64,000 bases of DNA, taken from Roseateles_E cavernae (GTDB lineage: Bacteria; Pseudomonadota; Gammaproteobacteria; Burkholderiales; Burkholderiaceae_C). Below are positions 1-7,923 of the stretch, one piece after another. The first letter of the stretch is position 1. Each line of letters opens with the position of its first letter. A model generated the notes under the pieces. The model did not search any database and was not told where the DNA came from. It saw only the letters and a program-made list of their open reading frames with translations. Position numbers and translations under genes: made by a program. The stretch is from the NCBI RefSeq assembly GCF_040187885.1, contig NZ_JBDPLH010000006.1:124001-188000 (forward strand). The letters are read 5' to 3'.

Positions 1-642
1 GCGCGGCACCTGGCGCGGCGACCAGCTGGTATGGGCCATGCCGCTGACCCGGCGCACCGGGCCCAGCAGCTGCACCAGCTGGGTCAGGTAGTAGACGCCC
101 ATGTCCATCAGCGGGCCGGCACCGGGGCGGTAGAAGAACTCGGGGTTGGGGTGCCAGTCGTCCGGGCCGCGCTCCATCATGCAGGCCTGGCCGGCAACGA
201 TGCGGCCCAGCCGGCCGCTGTCCAGCAGCGCGCGCGCGGCCTGGCCGGCGCCGCCCAGAAAGGTGTCGGGCGCGCAGCCGATGCGGCGGCCGGCGCGCGC
301 GGCGGCCGCCATCAAGACCTGGCCCTCGGCGAAGCTGGCGGCCAGCGGCTTCTCGGTATAGAGATGCTTGCCGGCCTCCAGCACCTGGCGGCCCACCGCC
401 AGATGGACGGCCGGCGGGGTCAGGTTGATGACGATGTCCGCCTCGCCGGCCAGCAGCTCGGCAGGCGTCAGCGCGCGGATGCCGAAGGCCTCGGCACGCG
501 CGCGGGCCGCGTCGGCGCGCGCATCGGCCACCGCGATCAGCTCGAGATGGCCGAAGGCCCGCAGGCCCTTGGCATAGGCCGGGAAGATGTCGCCGGCGCC
601 GATGATGGCGACCCGGGTCGTGGCGCCGCTGATGCCGCTCAT
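1..642 (-). CDS. Gfo/Idh/MocA family oxidoreductase (3' part off the window)
   Basis: This is the N-terminal 214 codons of an NAD(P)-dependent sugar or polyol dehydrogenase of the Gfo/Idh/MocA family; the C-terminus lies beyond base 1. Translating the minus strand from the ATG at 642 shows a Rossmann start (VAIIGAGDIFPAYAKGL, residues about 10-26) and the family lysine in YTEKPLA (about residue 85). Further on it reads WHPNPEFFYRPGAGPLMDMG, the usual family pattern around the substrate site. Its ATG overlaps the TGA of the upstream fusion gene in an ATGA at 639-642, so translation is probably coupled. The substrate cannot be told from sequence. Family call is firm; the true length is unknown. 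Confidence 0.85.
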   Translation of the reverse strand, partial: MSGISGATTRVAIIGAGDIFPAYAKGLRAFGHLELIAVADARADAARARAEAFGIRALTPAELLAGEADIVINLTPPAVHLAVGRQVLEAGKHLYTEKPLAASFAEGQVLMAAAARAGRRIGCAPDTFLGGAGQAARALLDSGRLGRIVAGQACMMERGPDDWHPNPEFFYRPGAGPLMDMGVYYLTQLVQLLGPVRRVSGMAHTSWSPRQVPR

Positions 643-2675
643 GCCGGACTCCCCAGATCGGCCAGGTCCAGCCAGGCCAGTTCCTCGGCGCTGAGATTGA
701 CATCGAGGCCGCGCATCGAGCTGGCGGTCTCGGCGATGCTGCGCGGGCCGATCAGGCTGAAAGCGGGGAAGTCCTGGGCCAGCACCCAGGCCAGCGCGAT
801 ATTGATCGCGGCACAGCCCTTCTTGGCGGCCAGCTCGCGGGCCCGCGCCAGGCGCAGGAAGTTGGCCTCGCTATACCAGCAGCGCACCAGCTCCTCGTCC
901 TCCTGATGGCCCGGCGCGGCGCGGCCGTCGACGAAGAAGCCGCGCGCCTGCGAGGACCAGGCAAACAGCGCCAGGCCCTGCTCGGCCAGCCAGCGCCGCG
1001 AGTCCGGTGTGCCGGCCGAGACACAGCCGCGCCAGATCGGCGACTGCATGCGTGCCAGGCTCAGCTGGTTGTTGACCAGGGCGAAGCCCTGCTGGCCGGT
1101 CCGGGCCGCATAGGCATTCGCCTCGGCCACCCGCGTCAGCGACCAGTTGCTGCCGCCAAAGGCCTGGAAGCGGCCCTGGTTGCGCTGCTCGTTGAGCGCG
1201 TCGATGAACTCGCCGACCGGCACCTCGGGGTTGTCGCGGTGCAGGATGTAGAGGTCGGCCGACTCGGTGCGCAGGCGCTCCAGGCTTTCGGCCAGCTCGC
1301 GGGCCATCCCCTCGGGCGTGCAGTGGGGCGTGTGTGCGCCCTTGGCGATCAGCACGATCTCGTCGCGGATGCCGCGCGCGCTCAGCCAGTCGCCGAAGAT
1401 GGACTCGCAGTGCCCGCCCTCGAAGTCATAGACCCAGGCGGTGTCGAAGGCATTGCCGCCGCGCTCCAGATAGTCATCGAACAGCGCTGCCGCATAAGGC
1501 AGGGTTTCCTGGTGGTCCACCCCCATGACCAGGCGTGACACCGGCTTGGCAAGACCCGGCACCTGGCCGTAGCGCATGTTCGCATCGGGGCGGCGCGTGA
1601 TCGGCAGGCCGGCCAGGGTCTTGCGGCCGACCAGCGCGGGCACCTGCTCCTTCGGGTAGCTCAGGCCGATGGCGCGGCGCCAGCGGTCCAGCGCGGCCAG
1701 GTTGGCGATCGAGTCGGCCGGGCTCATCGCCGGATGCGGCACGGCACCGGTGCTGACCGCCCGGGCGAAGACATCGGCCTCGTGGGCATAGAGGCCGCGA
1801 TCGGTGGCGACGGTCCAGCTCTGGGCCAGGGCCTCGTCCACCCACAGCTCGATGCGGCTCTCGCCGGCCTGCGCACCGGCGCCGTACCAGGGATTGGCCA
1901 CGACCAGGGCGCCCTTGCTGCCGCCCAGGCGCAGCGATTCCTCCTGCTCCAGGCTGATCGCGGTGGCGATCTGCGCCGTGATGTCGCCGGGAAAACGCAG
2001 CGTGGCCAGGGCCCAGGCATCGACACCCATCGTCTCGTGCAGCCGCCCCATGGCCTGCAGCTCCAGCGGCTCGGCAAAGTCCTGGCCCTGGGCCACACCG
2101 GCCAGCAGGCGCGCCATCGACATCGGATAGCAGCCCACATCGAGGATGCCGCCGCCGGCGAGGCCCGGCTCCCAGCTGCGCGAGCCGGCGCGCGGCGTCG
2201 AGGCGTAGCAGAAGGAGGCCTGGATATGGCGCAGCTCGCCGATCACGCCGCGCTTCAGCAAGTCCAGCAGCTGGGCGGTCTGCGGCAGGCAGCGGTACAT
2301 GAAGGCTTCCATCAGCACGCGGCCGGCGCGCTCGGCCGCCTCGAACGCGATCATCGCCTCGGCCTGGTTCAGCCCCAGCGGCTTCTCGCACAGCACATGC
2401 TTGCCGGCGCGCAGCGCCCGCACCGTCCAGTGCAGATGCTCGGTGTGCGGCAGGCCGATATAGACGGCGTCCACGGTCGGGTTGGCCAGCAAGGACTCAT
2501 AGCTGGCATGGGCGATGACCGCCGTGCCTGGCGCCGCATGGGCATCGGCAAAGGCGCGGGCCCTGGCCTCGTCGCGGCTGGCCACCGCCACCAGGCCGCC
2601 GCTGTCGGTCTGTTGCAGGCCCTTGGCAAAAGCGCCCGAGATGTTCCCGGCGCCGATGATTCCCCAGTTCAGCAT
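639..2675 (-). CDS. Fusion of Gfo/Idh/MocA oxidoreductase and aldo/keto reductase
   Basis: A 678-residue two-enzyme fusion. Residues 1-345 are a Gfo/Idh/MocA dehydrogenase: GIIGAGNISGAFAKGL at 5-20 binds the nucleotide and CEKPLG at 96-101 carries the conserved lysine. Residues about 367-670 are an aldo/keto reductase: D411 and Y416 in DTAWVYD, K445 in IAKG and H479 in LHRD match the Asp-Tyr-Lys-His tetrad. Both halves are NAD(P)-dependent and usually act on sugars or polyols, so the chain may hand an intermediate from one site to the other; that is inference. It is followed by a second Gfo/Idh/MocA gene (ATGA overlap). It has its own upstream gap with a LacI-type palindrome 15 bases before the ATG. 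No strong ribosome site is visible. Confidence 0.88.
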   Translation of the reverse strand: MLNWGIIGAGNISGAFAKGLQQTDSGGLVAVASRDEARARAFADAHAAPGTAVIAHASYESLLANPTVDAVYIGLPHTEHLHWTVRALRAGKHVLCEKPLGLNQAEAMIAFEAAERAGRVLMEAFMYRCLPQTAQLLDLLKRGVIGELRHIQASFCYASTPRAGSRSWEPGLAGGGILDVGCYPMSMARLLAGVAQGQDFAEPLELQAMGRLHETMGVDAWALATLRFPGDITAQIATAISLEQEESLRLGGSKGALVVANPWYGAGAQAGESRIELWVDEALAQSWTVATDRGLYAHEADVFARAVSTGAVPHPAMSPADSIANLAALDRWRRAIGLSYPKEQVPALVGRKTLAGLPITRRPDANMRYGQVPGLAKPVSRLVMGVDHQETLPYAAALFDDYLERGGNAFDTAWVYDFEGGHCESIFGDWLSARGIRDEIVLIAKGAHTPHCTPEGMARELAESLERLRTESADLYILHRDNPEVPVGEFIDALNEQRNQGRFQAFGGSNWSLTRVAEANAYAARTGQQGFALVNNQLSLARMQSPIWRGCVSAGTPDSRRWLAEQGLALFAWSSQARGFFVDGRAAPGHQEDEELVRCWYSEANFLRLARARELAAKKGCAAINIALAWVLAQDFPAFSLIGPRSIAETASSMRGLDVNLSAEELAWLDLADLGSPA

Positions 2676-2681
2676 GGTTGG

Positions 2682-2700
2682 TTTTGAAACGTTTTGAATT
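2682..2700. promoter_or_regulatory. LacI-type palindrome before the Gfo-AKR fusion
   Basis: The 8-base palindrome AAACGTTT at 2687-2694 sits in TTGAAACGTTTTGAA, with the central CG typical of LacI/PurR-family operators. It lies about 15 bases upstream of the fusion gene's ATG, where a bound repressor would block transcription. Eleven bases (TTGAAACGTTT) are identical to the site in front of gcvPA at 7834-7844. An AT-rich patch further upstream (2711-2730) could hold the promoter. The regulator gene is not in this window. Confidence 0.55.
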
Positions 2701-2775
2701 GTGAATGCCAGAAATATATTTACTGCATTTCGGGCTTGAATCGAGGCTTACCCTAGGAGCGGCAGCGTGCAGACC

Positions 2776-3579
2776 CTAGGCCGAGCCGGCCAGGCCGCCG
2801 CCGTCGACGACATAGGCCGAACCAGTGACAAAGGAGGCGCGGTCGCTGGCCAGGAAGAGCACGACCTGGGCGATCTCCTCGGCCTGGCCCACCCGCATCA
2901 GCGGCCGGGCATTGCCGGCCTCGACCAGGGCCGTCTCGGCCAGGCCCAGCTGGGCCGCTTCATCGCGCAGCATGGCCGTGTCGGTATCGCCGGGGCAGAC
3001 GCTGTTGACCCGGATCCTCTGCGGCCCGTGATCCACCGCCATCGCCCGCGTCATATTGACCACCGCGCCCTTGGCCGCGCAGTAGGACACCGCGTCCTTG
3101 CCGCCGACCAGGCCCCAGCCGGAGCCGGCGTTGATGATGCTGCCGCCCCCCTGCTCCGCCATCACCGGCACCGCGTACTTGCTCATCAGAAAGATCGACT
3201 TGACGTTGACCGCCATCACCGCGTCCCAGTCGGCCTCGCTGGTGTCCACCACATTGGCGCGCCGGGTGATGCCGGCGTTGTTGAACAGCACATCGAGCCG
3301 GCCGAAGGCGGCCAGGGTCTGGTGCACTGCCCGCTCGCAGTCGGCAGCGCGAGCCACATCGGCCTCCACAAACACGGCTTCGCCGCCGGCTCCGCGGACC
3401 GCCGCCACCGTGGCCGCGCCGCCGGCGGGGTTCAGATCGCAGACCGCGACCCGGGCACCTTCACGGGCGAACAGCAGGGCCGTGGCCCGGCCGATGCCGG
3501 AGCCGGCGCCGGTGATCAGGGCCACTTTGCCGGCCAGTTCGCCGCCGCTTCCTGTCTTGTCCTTCATCTTGTCGCTCAT
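2776..3579 (-). CDS. SDR family NAD(P)-dependent oxidoreductase
   Basis: A classical short-chain dehydrogenase/reductase of 267 residues. The cofactor motif TGAGSGIG is at 23-30, NNAG at 100-103, the catalytic Ser at about 153 and Tyr166/Lys170 in YCAAK. The Asp in VAVCDLN (about 47) at the end of beta-2 favours NAD(H) over NADP(H). The chosen ATG at 3579 has AAGGA seven bases upstream; an in-frame ATG four codons later is less likely. It follows the AcoX-like gene by 25 bases, on the same strand as gcvPAB, so it probably belongs to that operon. The substrate is unknown; the context suggests oxidation or reduction of a hydroxy or keto intermediate. Confidence 0.88.
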   Translation of the reverse strand: MSDKMKDKTGSGGELAGKVALITGAGSGIGRATALLFAREGARVAVCDLNPAGGAATVAAVRGAGGEAVFVEADVARAADCERAVHQTLAAFGRLDVLFNNAGITRRANVVDTSEADWDAVMAVNVKSIFLMSKYAVPVMAEQGGGSIINAGSGWGLVGGKDAVSYCAAKGAVVNMTRAMAVDHGPQRIRVNSVCPGDTDTAMLRDEAAQLGLAETALVEAGNARPLMRVGQAEEIAQVVLFLASDRASFVTGSAYVVDGGGLAGSA

Positions 3580-3604
3580 CTTGTCGTCCTTCTTGGTGTT
3601 TTAT

Positions 3605-4702
3605 TCAGTCGGCCACCAGGTGCAACATGGCCTGCTCGCGCGGGCCGGTCAGCGCGCGCACCGGGCCGGCATAGAGCGCATCGACGGCAGCCGAGCCGCT
3701 GTCCACCCGCAGCTGCGCGCCGCCCAGGGCCTGCAGCTTGCGCGGCGTGATCAGCACCGTCAGCGCCTGCGGGCCCAGGGCCTGCAGCACACGCGGGCTC
3801 AGCGGCGCATTGCCGCGGCCCAGCACATGGCCCTGGCCACCGATCGCGGTCAGCCACAGCCGCGCCGGCGCTTGTTGTCCTTGCAATAGTTCCCACAGCC
3901 GGGCCTCGTCGGCATCGCGCAGCCCCAGCTGCCCGTCCACCACCACGTCCACACCGATCAGGCTGCCGTCCAGACCCAGGGCCTGTTTCAGCGCCCAGGT
4001 GGTGGAGCCGGGGCCGATCAGGTGCAGGCCCTGGCGCAGCTGCGGCGCCAGGCTCTGGGCCAGCAGCTCGGCATCCACCGCATCGCCGGCCTCGCTGCGC
4101 GATTTGCGGCCCTGCAGCCAGCGCGCATCGACCGGCGTGCGCAGCTGGCCATAGAGCCGGGCCTGCACCCGGCCCTGGCCCAGCACGGCCTCGTCCAGGT
4201 CCAGCACCTCGCGGGCCTCGCTCAGGCGGCGCTGGCCGGACAGAAAAGCCGCCGCCAGCCGCCCGGCCGCCCGCGGGCTGACGCCGAAGCAGGCCGATTG
4301 CAGCTTGACCCCGGCCGGGACGCCCAGCACCGGCAGCGCCTCGCCCACCGCATCCAGCACATCGCGGGCCGTGCCGTCGCCACCGACGAAAAGCAGGAGA
4401 GCCAGGTCTTGCGTCAGCATCTGTGCCGCCAGCCGGCGCGTGTCCTGCGCCGTGCTGGGCCAGCACCGCTCGCCCAGCACCTCGGGTACCTGGCCCAGCG
4501 CCCGCAGCAGGTCCTCCCCCATGGCCCCGGCCCCGCAGACCCACAGCGGCGCACAGCCGGCCAGCAGCACGCGCAGGGCTTCTTCGGCGCGGCCCGCGGC
4601 CCAGTCCGGCGGCGCGGCGCCCGGGCGCAAGGCATCGCTGCCATGCAGGGCCAAGGGCCCGCCGGCACCGGCGATGGGATTGATCAGGAGGCCGACGCGC
4701 AT
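3605..4702 (-). CDS. ATP-NAD/AcoX kinase family protein
   Basis: A 365-residue member of the ATP-NAD kinase/AcoX superfamily. LLINPIAGAGG near the start and VGGDGTARDVL (GGDGT at 107-111) are the nucleotide-binding signature of NAD and diacylglycerol kinases. GPGSTTWALK near residue 235 fits the AcoX subgroup, first known from acetoin-degradation clusters, whose function has not been settled. This is not the housekeeping NAD kinase, which is shorter and ends differently. It starts 18 bases after gcvPB (AAGAGAG as ribosome site) and is followed by the SDR, so it is likely part of the gcvPAB-like operon. What it phosphorylates is unknown. Confidence 0.75.
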   Translation of the reverse strand: MRVGLLINPIAGAGGPLALHGSDALRPGAAPPDWAAGRAEEALRVLLAGCAPLWVCGAGAMGEDLLRALGQVPEVLGERCWPSTAQDTRRLAAQMLTQDLALLLFVGGDGTARDVLDAVGEALPVLGVPAGVKLQSACFGVSPRAAGRLAAAFLSGQRRLSEAREVLDLDEAVLGQGRVQARLYGQLRTPVDARWLQGRKSRSEAGDAVDAELLAQSLAPQLRQGLHLIGPGSTTWALKQALGLDGSLIGVDVVVDGQLGLRDADEARLWELLQGQQAPARLWLTAIGGQGHVLGRGNAPLSPRVLQALGPQALTVLITPRKLQALGGAQLRVDSGSAAVDALYAGPVRALTGPREQAMLHLVAD

Positions 4703-4720
4703 GCTCTCTTCTCGCTCGCT

Positions 4721-6421
4721 TCAGGCCTTGGCGCCATGTTCGGCCAGCTTGCGCTGCCAGGCCCGCCTGGTGATGGCCCAGAGCCTGGGGTCTTCCAGAT
4801 ACTCGTCCTTGACCCGGGTGGTCGGGCAGTTGTGCGGCGCACCCAGCACCAGCGCGGGATCCGTGCGCGCCTCGTCCGCGACCCGGGCCATGATCTGCAC
4901 AAACTCGTCCAGGTCGGCGCGTGAGTAGGCCTCGGTGGGCTCTATCGTCGCGGGCTCGGGCACCACATAGGGATGGTGGCTGGTCCAGTAATGCGTGCCG
5001 TAGTCGGCGGCGCGCAGGCCGATATCGCCCGAGCCGACGCCGGTCTCTTCGCTGAGCTGCGCCCAGCTGTAGCGCACCTGCTCGATGCGGCGTTTGCCGG
5101 CAGCATAGGGCGCGCTCAGACCGGGGATCTGCAGCAGCCGGCTCATCATGTAGTTGTTGTTCAGCACCGCGACCTCGGCCACCTCGCGCAGCCCTTCGGC
5201 GCCCAGATTCATCACCCAGGCATAGGCCCGCAGCACCACGCTGGCCGTACCCATGAAGGCCGCCACCTTGCCGATCGATTGCGCCTCGCCCTGATCGATG
5301 CGGTACTGCGCGCCGTCCTTGACGATGCGCGGACGGGGCAGAAAGGGCGCCAGCGCCGCCGTCACCGCGCAGGCGCCGACGGCGGGGCCGCCGCAGGCAT
5401 GGGGCGTCGCGAAGGTCTTGTGCAGATTGAAGTGACACAGATCGAAGCCGGCCTCGCGCGCCCGGGTGATGCCCAGCAGGCCGTTGGCATTGGCCTGGTC
5501 ATAGCAGGCCAGCGCACCCACCGCATGGGCGGCGGCGACAAACTCGGCGATCCGGGGGTTGAAGATGCCGGTGTCCTCGGGATTGGTGATGATCAGGGCC
5601 GCGGTGCGCGGGCCGACCGCCGCCTGCATCGCGGCCAGATCGGGGTAGCCGTCGGCATCGGGGTATAGCGTGACGACCTTGTAGCCCAGCACCTTGGCGC
5701 AGGCGGCATCCGAGGGGTGGGAGAAGATCGTCGTGATGATCTCGTCCCTGCAAACCTTTGAGCCCCCAGAGCTGTCGCTTTGCGCCAGCCCCCCCGAGGG
5801 GGTCGAGTTGTCTTGGGAACGGCCCGGCGACAACTCGCCGGCTTCGCCACGCGACTCGAACCAGGCGCGCATCATCGCGATATTGGCGTAGATCGCCTGC
5901 GAGCCCGAGCGCGGCTGCAGGCTCACCGCGTCCATGCCCGAGACCTCGCAGATCACCTGCTCCATCTGGTGCATCACCTGCAGAATGCCCTGCACGGTGG
6001 ACTCGTGCTGCAAGGGATGCAGCTCGCTCATCCGGGCATCGCGGGCCAGCTGCTCGTTGATCTTGGGGTTGTACTTCATCGTGCAGGTGCCCTGCCCGAC
6101 ATCGACATTCAGATCCGCGCCCAGGTTCTCCTGCGACAGGCGCAGATAGTGGCGCAGCACCCGGTTCTGGCTCAGCTCCGGCAGGGCCGGGGCCTTGGCG
6201 CGGCGCATGCCGCTGGGCAGCCGGTCCAGCGCCTGCGCGGTGGCAGCCGCGATGCCGGGTTCCAGCTCGGGCACCAGGATGGCCCGCTCGCCGGCCTGGC
6301 TCAGCTCGAAGATCAGCGGCTCGTCCCAGCGCGCCTGCTGGTAGCGGCGCAGATTGGGCTTGCCGTCGCTGAAGCGATGGGCGGAGATGTTTTCCATGGT
6401 GCTGGGGTTTGTCGCAGTCAT
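4721..6421 (-). CDS. gcvPB: GcvPB-like PLP enzyme (glycine dehydrogenase subunit 2 family) with an in-frame repeat insertion
   Basis: C-terminal half of a two-chain glycine decarboxylase (P-protein) or a relative of it. The PLP lysine is K335 in FNLHKTF, and DQANANGLLGITR matches the conserved DxAN region. At 566 residues it is longer than usual for GcvPB (about 480-530). The excess lies at residues about 193-225, between FESRGE and RDEIITT. That segment is encoded by a GC-rich palindromic repeat element (5761-5837) whose other copy is intergenic at 24449. The glycine-rich loop after the lysine reads PHACGGPA rather than the usual PHGGGGPG, so the substrate could differ. The ATG at 6421 overlaps the gcvPA stop (ATGA), implying coupled translation. 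No gcvT or gcvH is nearby. Confidence 0.8.
   Translation of the reverse strand: MTATNPSTMENISAHRFSDGKPNLRRYQQARWDEPLIFELSQAGERAILVPELEPGIAAATAQALDRLPSGMRRAKAPALPELSQNRVLRHYLRLSQENLGADLNVDVGQGTCTMKYNPKINEQLARDARMSELHPLQHESTVQGILQVMHQMEQVICEVSGMDAVSLQPRSGSQAIYANIAMMRAWFESRGEAGELSPGRSQDNSTPSGGLAQSDSSGGSKVCRDEIITTIFSHPSDAACAKVLGYKVVTLYPDADGYPDLAAMQAAVGPRTAALIITNPEDTGIFNPRIAEFVAAAHAVGALACYDQANANGLLGITRAREAGFDLCHFNLHKTFATPHACGGPAVGACAVTAALAPFLPRPRIVKDGAQYRIDQGEAQSIGKVAAFMGTASVVLRAYAWVMNLGAEGLREVAEVAVLNNNYMMSRLLQIPGLSAPYAAGKRRIEQVRYSWAQLSEETGVGSGDIGLRAADYGTHYWTSHHPYVVPEPATIEPTEAYSRADLDEFVQIMARVADEARTDPALVLGAPHNCPTTRVKDEYLEDPRLWAITRRAWQRKLAEHGAKA
5761..5837. repeat. Dispersed palindromic repeat element, copy 1 (inside gcvPB)
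   Basis: A 77-base element: AGCCCCC, a spacer, the hairpin CCCCC-GA-GGGGG (5791-5802), then a 9-base inverted repeat CGAGTTGTC/GACAACTCG (5804-5812 and 5829-5837) around the loop TTGGGAACGGCCCGGC. The intergenic copy at 24449-24524 has the same plan and nearly the same loop but a different, still perfectly paired, stem. Here it is read through in frame and adds about 30 Gly/Ser/Asp-rich residues to GcvPB. Confidence 0.8.
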
Positions 6422-7818
6422 TGGCTCAGCAGTTCGCGCAGGGCCGCCACCAGACGGTCGATATCGGCCTGGCTGTGCAGCTCGGTGAAGGCATAGAGGG
6501 CACTCTGGCCCAGGGCGGGGAAGGCGGCCGACAGGTCATGGCCGCCGAAGATGCCGTGCCGCTCGCGCAGCGCCGCGTTGATCTGGGCCACCGTGAAGCC
6601 GCTGGCGCCGAAGTCCAGCGCGAACTCCTTGAAATGGGCCGTGTCCGCATGGGCCAGGCGCAGACCCGGCAGCTCGGCCAGGCGCTGGCGGGCATAGGCA
6701 ACGCGGCGCGCAATGCCCTCGCCCAGCTCCACCATGCCCTGCGGGCCCAGGCTGGCCAGATAGACGCCGGCCGTGATGCCCCACAGCGCGGCGGCGGTGC
6801 CGACGAACTCATTGCCCTGCTCGCGCTTGTCGAAGGAGGTGCGGTGATAGGCCACATCGCCGAAGCCGTACTGGCCCGGCACCGAGGTCGGCGCGATGCC
6901 GAACAGGCGCGAGGGGTATTGCAGCACCAGGGCCTCCTCATCGCGGCTGGCGATGAAGCCGCCATGGCCGCCGCCATAGCTCATATGCATGCCCAAGGGC
7001 TGGATGTCGCCGCAGACGATGGTCGCGCCATAGTCGCCCGGCGGGGTCAAGAGGCCCAGCGAGCCGGGGTCCACGCCGACGATCAGCAGCGCGCCGGCCG
7101 CCTTCACCAGGCCGGCCAGCGCCGCGCCCTCGTCGATGCCGCCGAAATAGTTCGGCACGTCCACATAGAAGGCCGCCACCTGCGGGCCCAGCTTGGCCTG
7201 CAGATCGGCGCGGTTCACCAGGCCGGTGGCGGCGTCGAAGGCCACCTCGATGAACTCGATCTCGCTGCGCCCGTAGGTCTGCATATGCGAGCGCTTGTCG
7301 GGGTTCACATTGGCGGCCACCAGCACCTGACGGCGCTCGCCCCCCTGGTAGCGCACGGCCATGCAGCAGGCGGTGGCGGCGGCCTGCAGCCCGTCATAGG
7401 TGGGCACGCTGACCACATCCATATTCAGCAGCTCGCCCATCATCGAGACGTACTCCCACAGCGCCTGGAAGCGGCCATGGTCGTCATAGGGCTCGCCGGC
7501 ATAGGCGGTCAGGAACTCGCTGCGGCCATTGATCTCGTCGCAGATCGCCGGCACATGGTGCTGGTAGCAGCCGCCGCCCAGAAAGCTCAGCACCTCGCCG
7601 CAATGCCTGTTCTGAGCCAGCAGGCCCTGCACATGACGCTTGAGCCGCGCCTCCGACAGCAGCGGCGCCGGCAGGTTCAGCGGCCGCGACAGGCGCAGCG
7701 CGGGCGGGATGTCGGCATAGAAGTCCTCGACCGAGCTCGCGCCGGTGGCCGCCAGCATCGCCGCCTTGACCTCGGGCACCGAGTTCGGGATATAGGGGTA
7801 AACCTGAGATTTGTTCAT
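6418..7818 (-). CDS. gcvPA: GcvPA-like PLP enzyme subunit (glycine dehydrogenase subunit 1 family)
   Basis: N-terminal half of a two-chain P-protein-like decarboxylase, 466 residues. YIPNSVPEVKAAMLAATG at the start, FLGGGCYQHHVPAI and GRSEFLTAY near residues 85-115, and SYGGGHGGFIASRDEE near 285 follow the GcvPA pattern. The usual TAYTPYQPE substrate loop is replaced by TAYAGEPYDDHG, and ANVNPDKRSHMQTY replaces the usual histidine-rich stretch, so this is a divergent branch. The ATG at 7818 begins the conserved PYIPNS block; the frame stays open further upstream into the LysR gene but without similarity. Its stop overlaps the gcvPB ATG. A candidate promoter and LacI-type operator lie just upstream. 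Confidence 0.8.
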   Translation of the reverse strand: MNKSQVYPYIPNSVPEVKAAMLAATGASSVEDFYADIPPALRLSRPLNLPAPLLSEARLKRHVQGLLAQNRHCGEVLSFLGGGCYQHHVPAICDEINGRSEFLTAYAGEPYDDHGRFQALWEYVSMMGELLNMDVVSVPTYDGLQAAATACCMAVRYQGGERRQVLVAANVNPDKRSHMQTYGRSEIEFIEVAFDAATGLVNRADLQAKLGPQVAAFYVDVPNYFGGIDEGAALAGLVKAAGALLIVGVDPGSLGLLTPPGDYGATIVCGDIQPLGMHMSYGGGHGGFIASRDEEALVLQYPSRLFGIAPTSVPGQYGFGDVAYHRTSFDKREQGNEFVGTAAALWGITAGVYLASLGPQGMVELGEGIARRVAYARQRLAELPGLRLAHADTAHFKEFALDFGASGFTVAQINAALRERHGIFGGHDLSAAFPALGQSALYAFTELHSQADIDRLVAALRELLSQ

Positions 7819-7833
7819 GACCCTGTGCGTGGC

Positions 7834-7847
7834 TTGAAACGTTTCGA
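7834..7847. promoter_or_regulatory. LacI-type palindrome before gcvPA
   Basis: GAAACGTTTC (7836-7845) is a perfect 10-base palindrome within TTGAAACGTTTCGA. It is centred 22 bases upstream of the gcvPA ATG and just downstream of the candidate promoter, a position suited to repression. It shares TTGAAACGTTT with the site before the Gfo-AKR fusion. Confidence 0.55.
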
Positions 7848-7855
7848 TGAACGCT

Positions 7856-7884
7856 ATTGCACAGGTAGCAGCGGAATCGTACAA
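7856..7884 (-). promoter_or_regulatory. Candidate promoter of the gcvPAB operon
   Basis: On the minus strand TTGTAC (7884-7879) and TGCAAT (7861-7856) are separated by 17 bases, giving a weak sigma-70 pair. Transcription would start a few bases downstream, so the palindrome at 7834-7847 would lie in the early transcribed region. CTAAT at 7917-7921, the core recognised by E. coli GcvA, is at the LysR start. Confidence 0.35.
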
Positions 7885-7923
7885 ACGACATATATTTGCG
7901 CCATACATAAATACAGCTAATCC

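Noticed and set aside
7819..7923. Possible glycine riboswitch before gcvPA
   Set aside because: The gap is 105 bases and shared with a divergent gene; no tandem aptamer pattern is visible.
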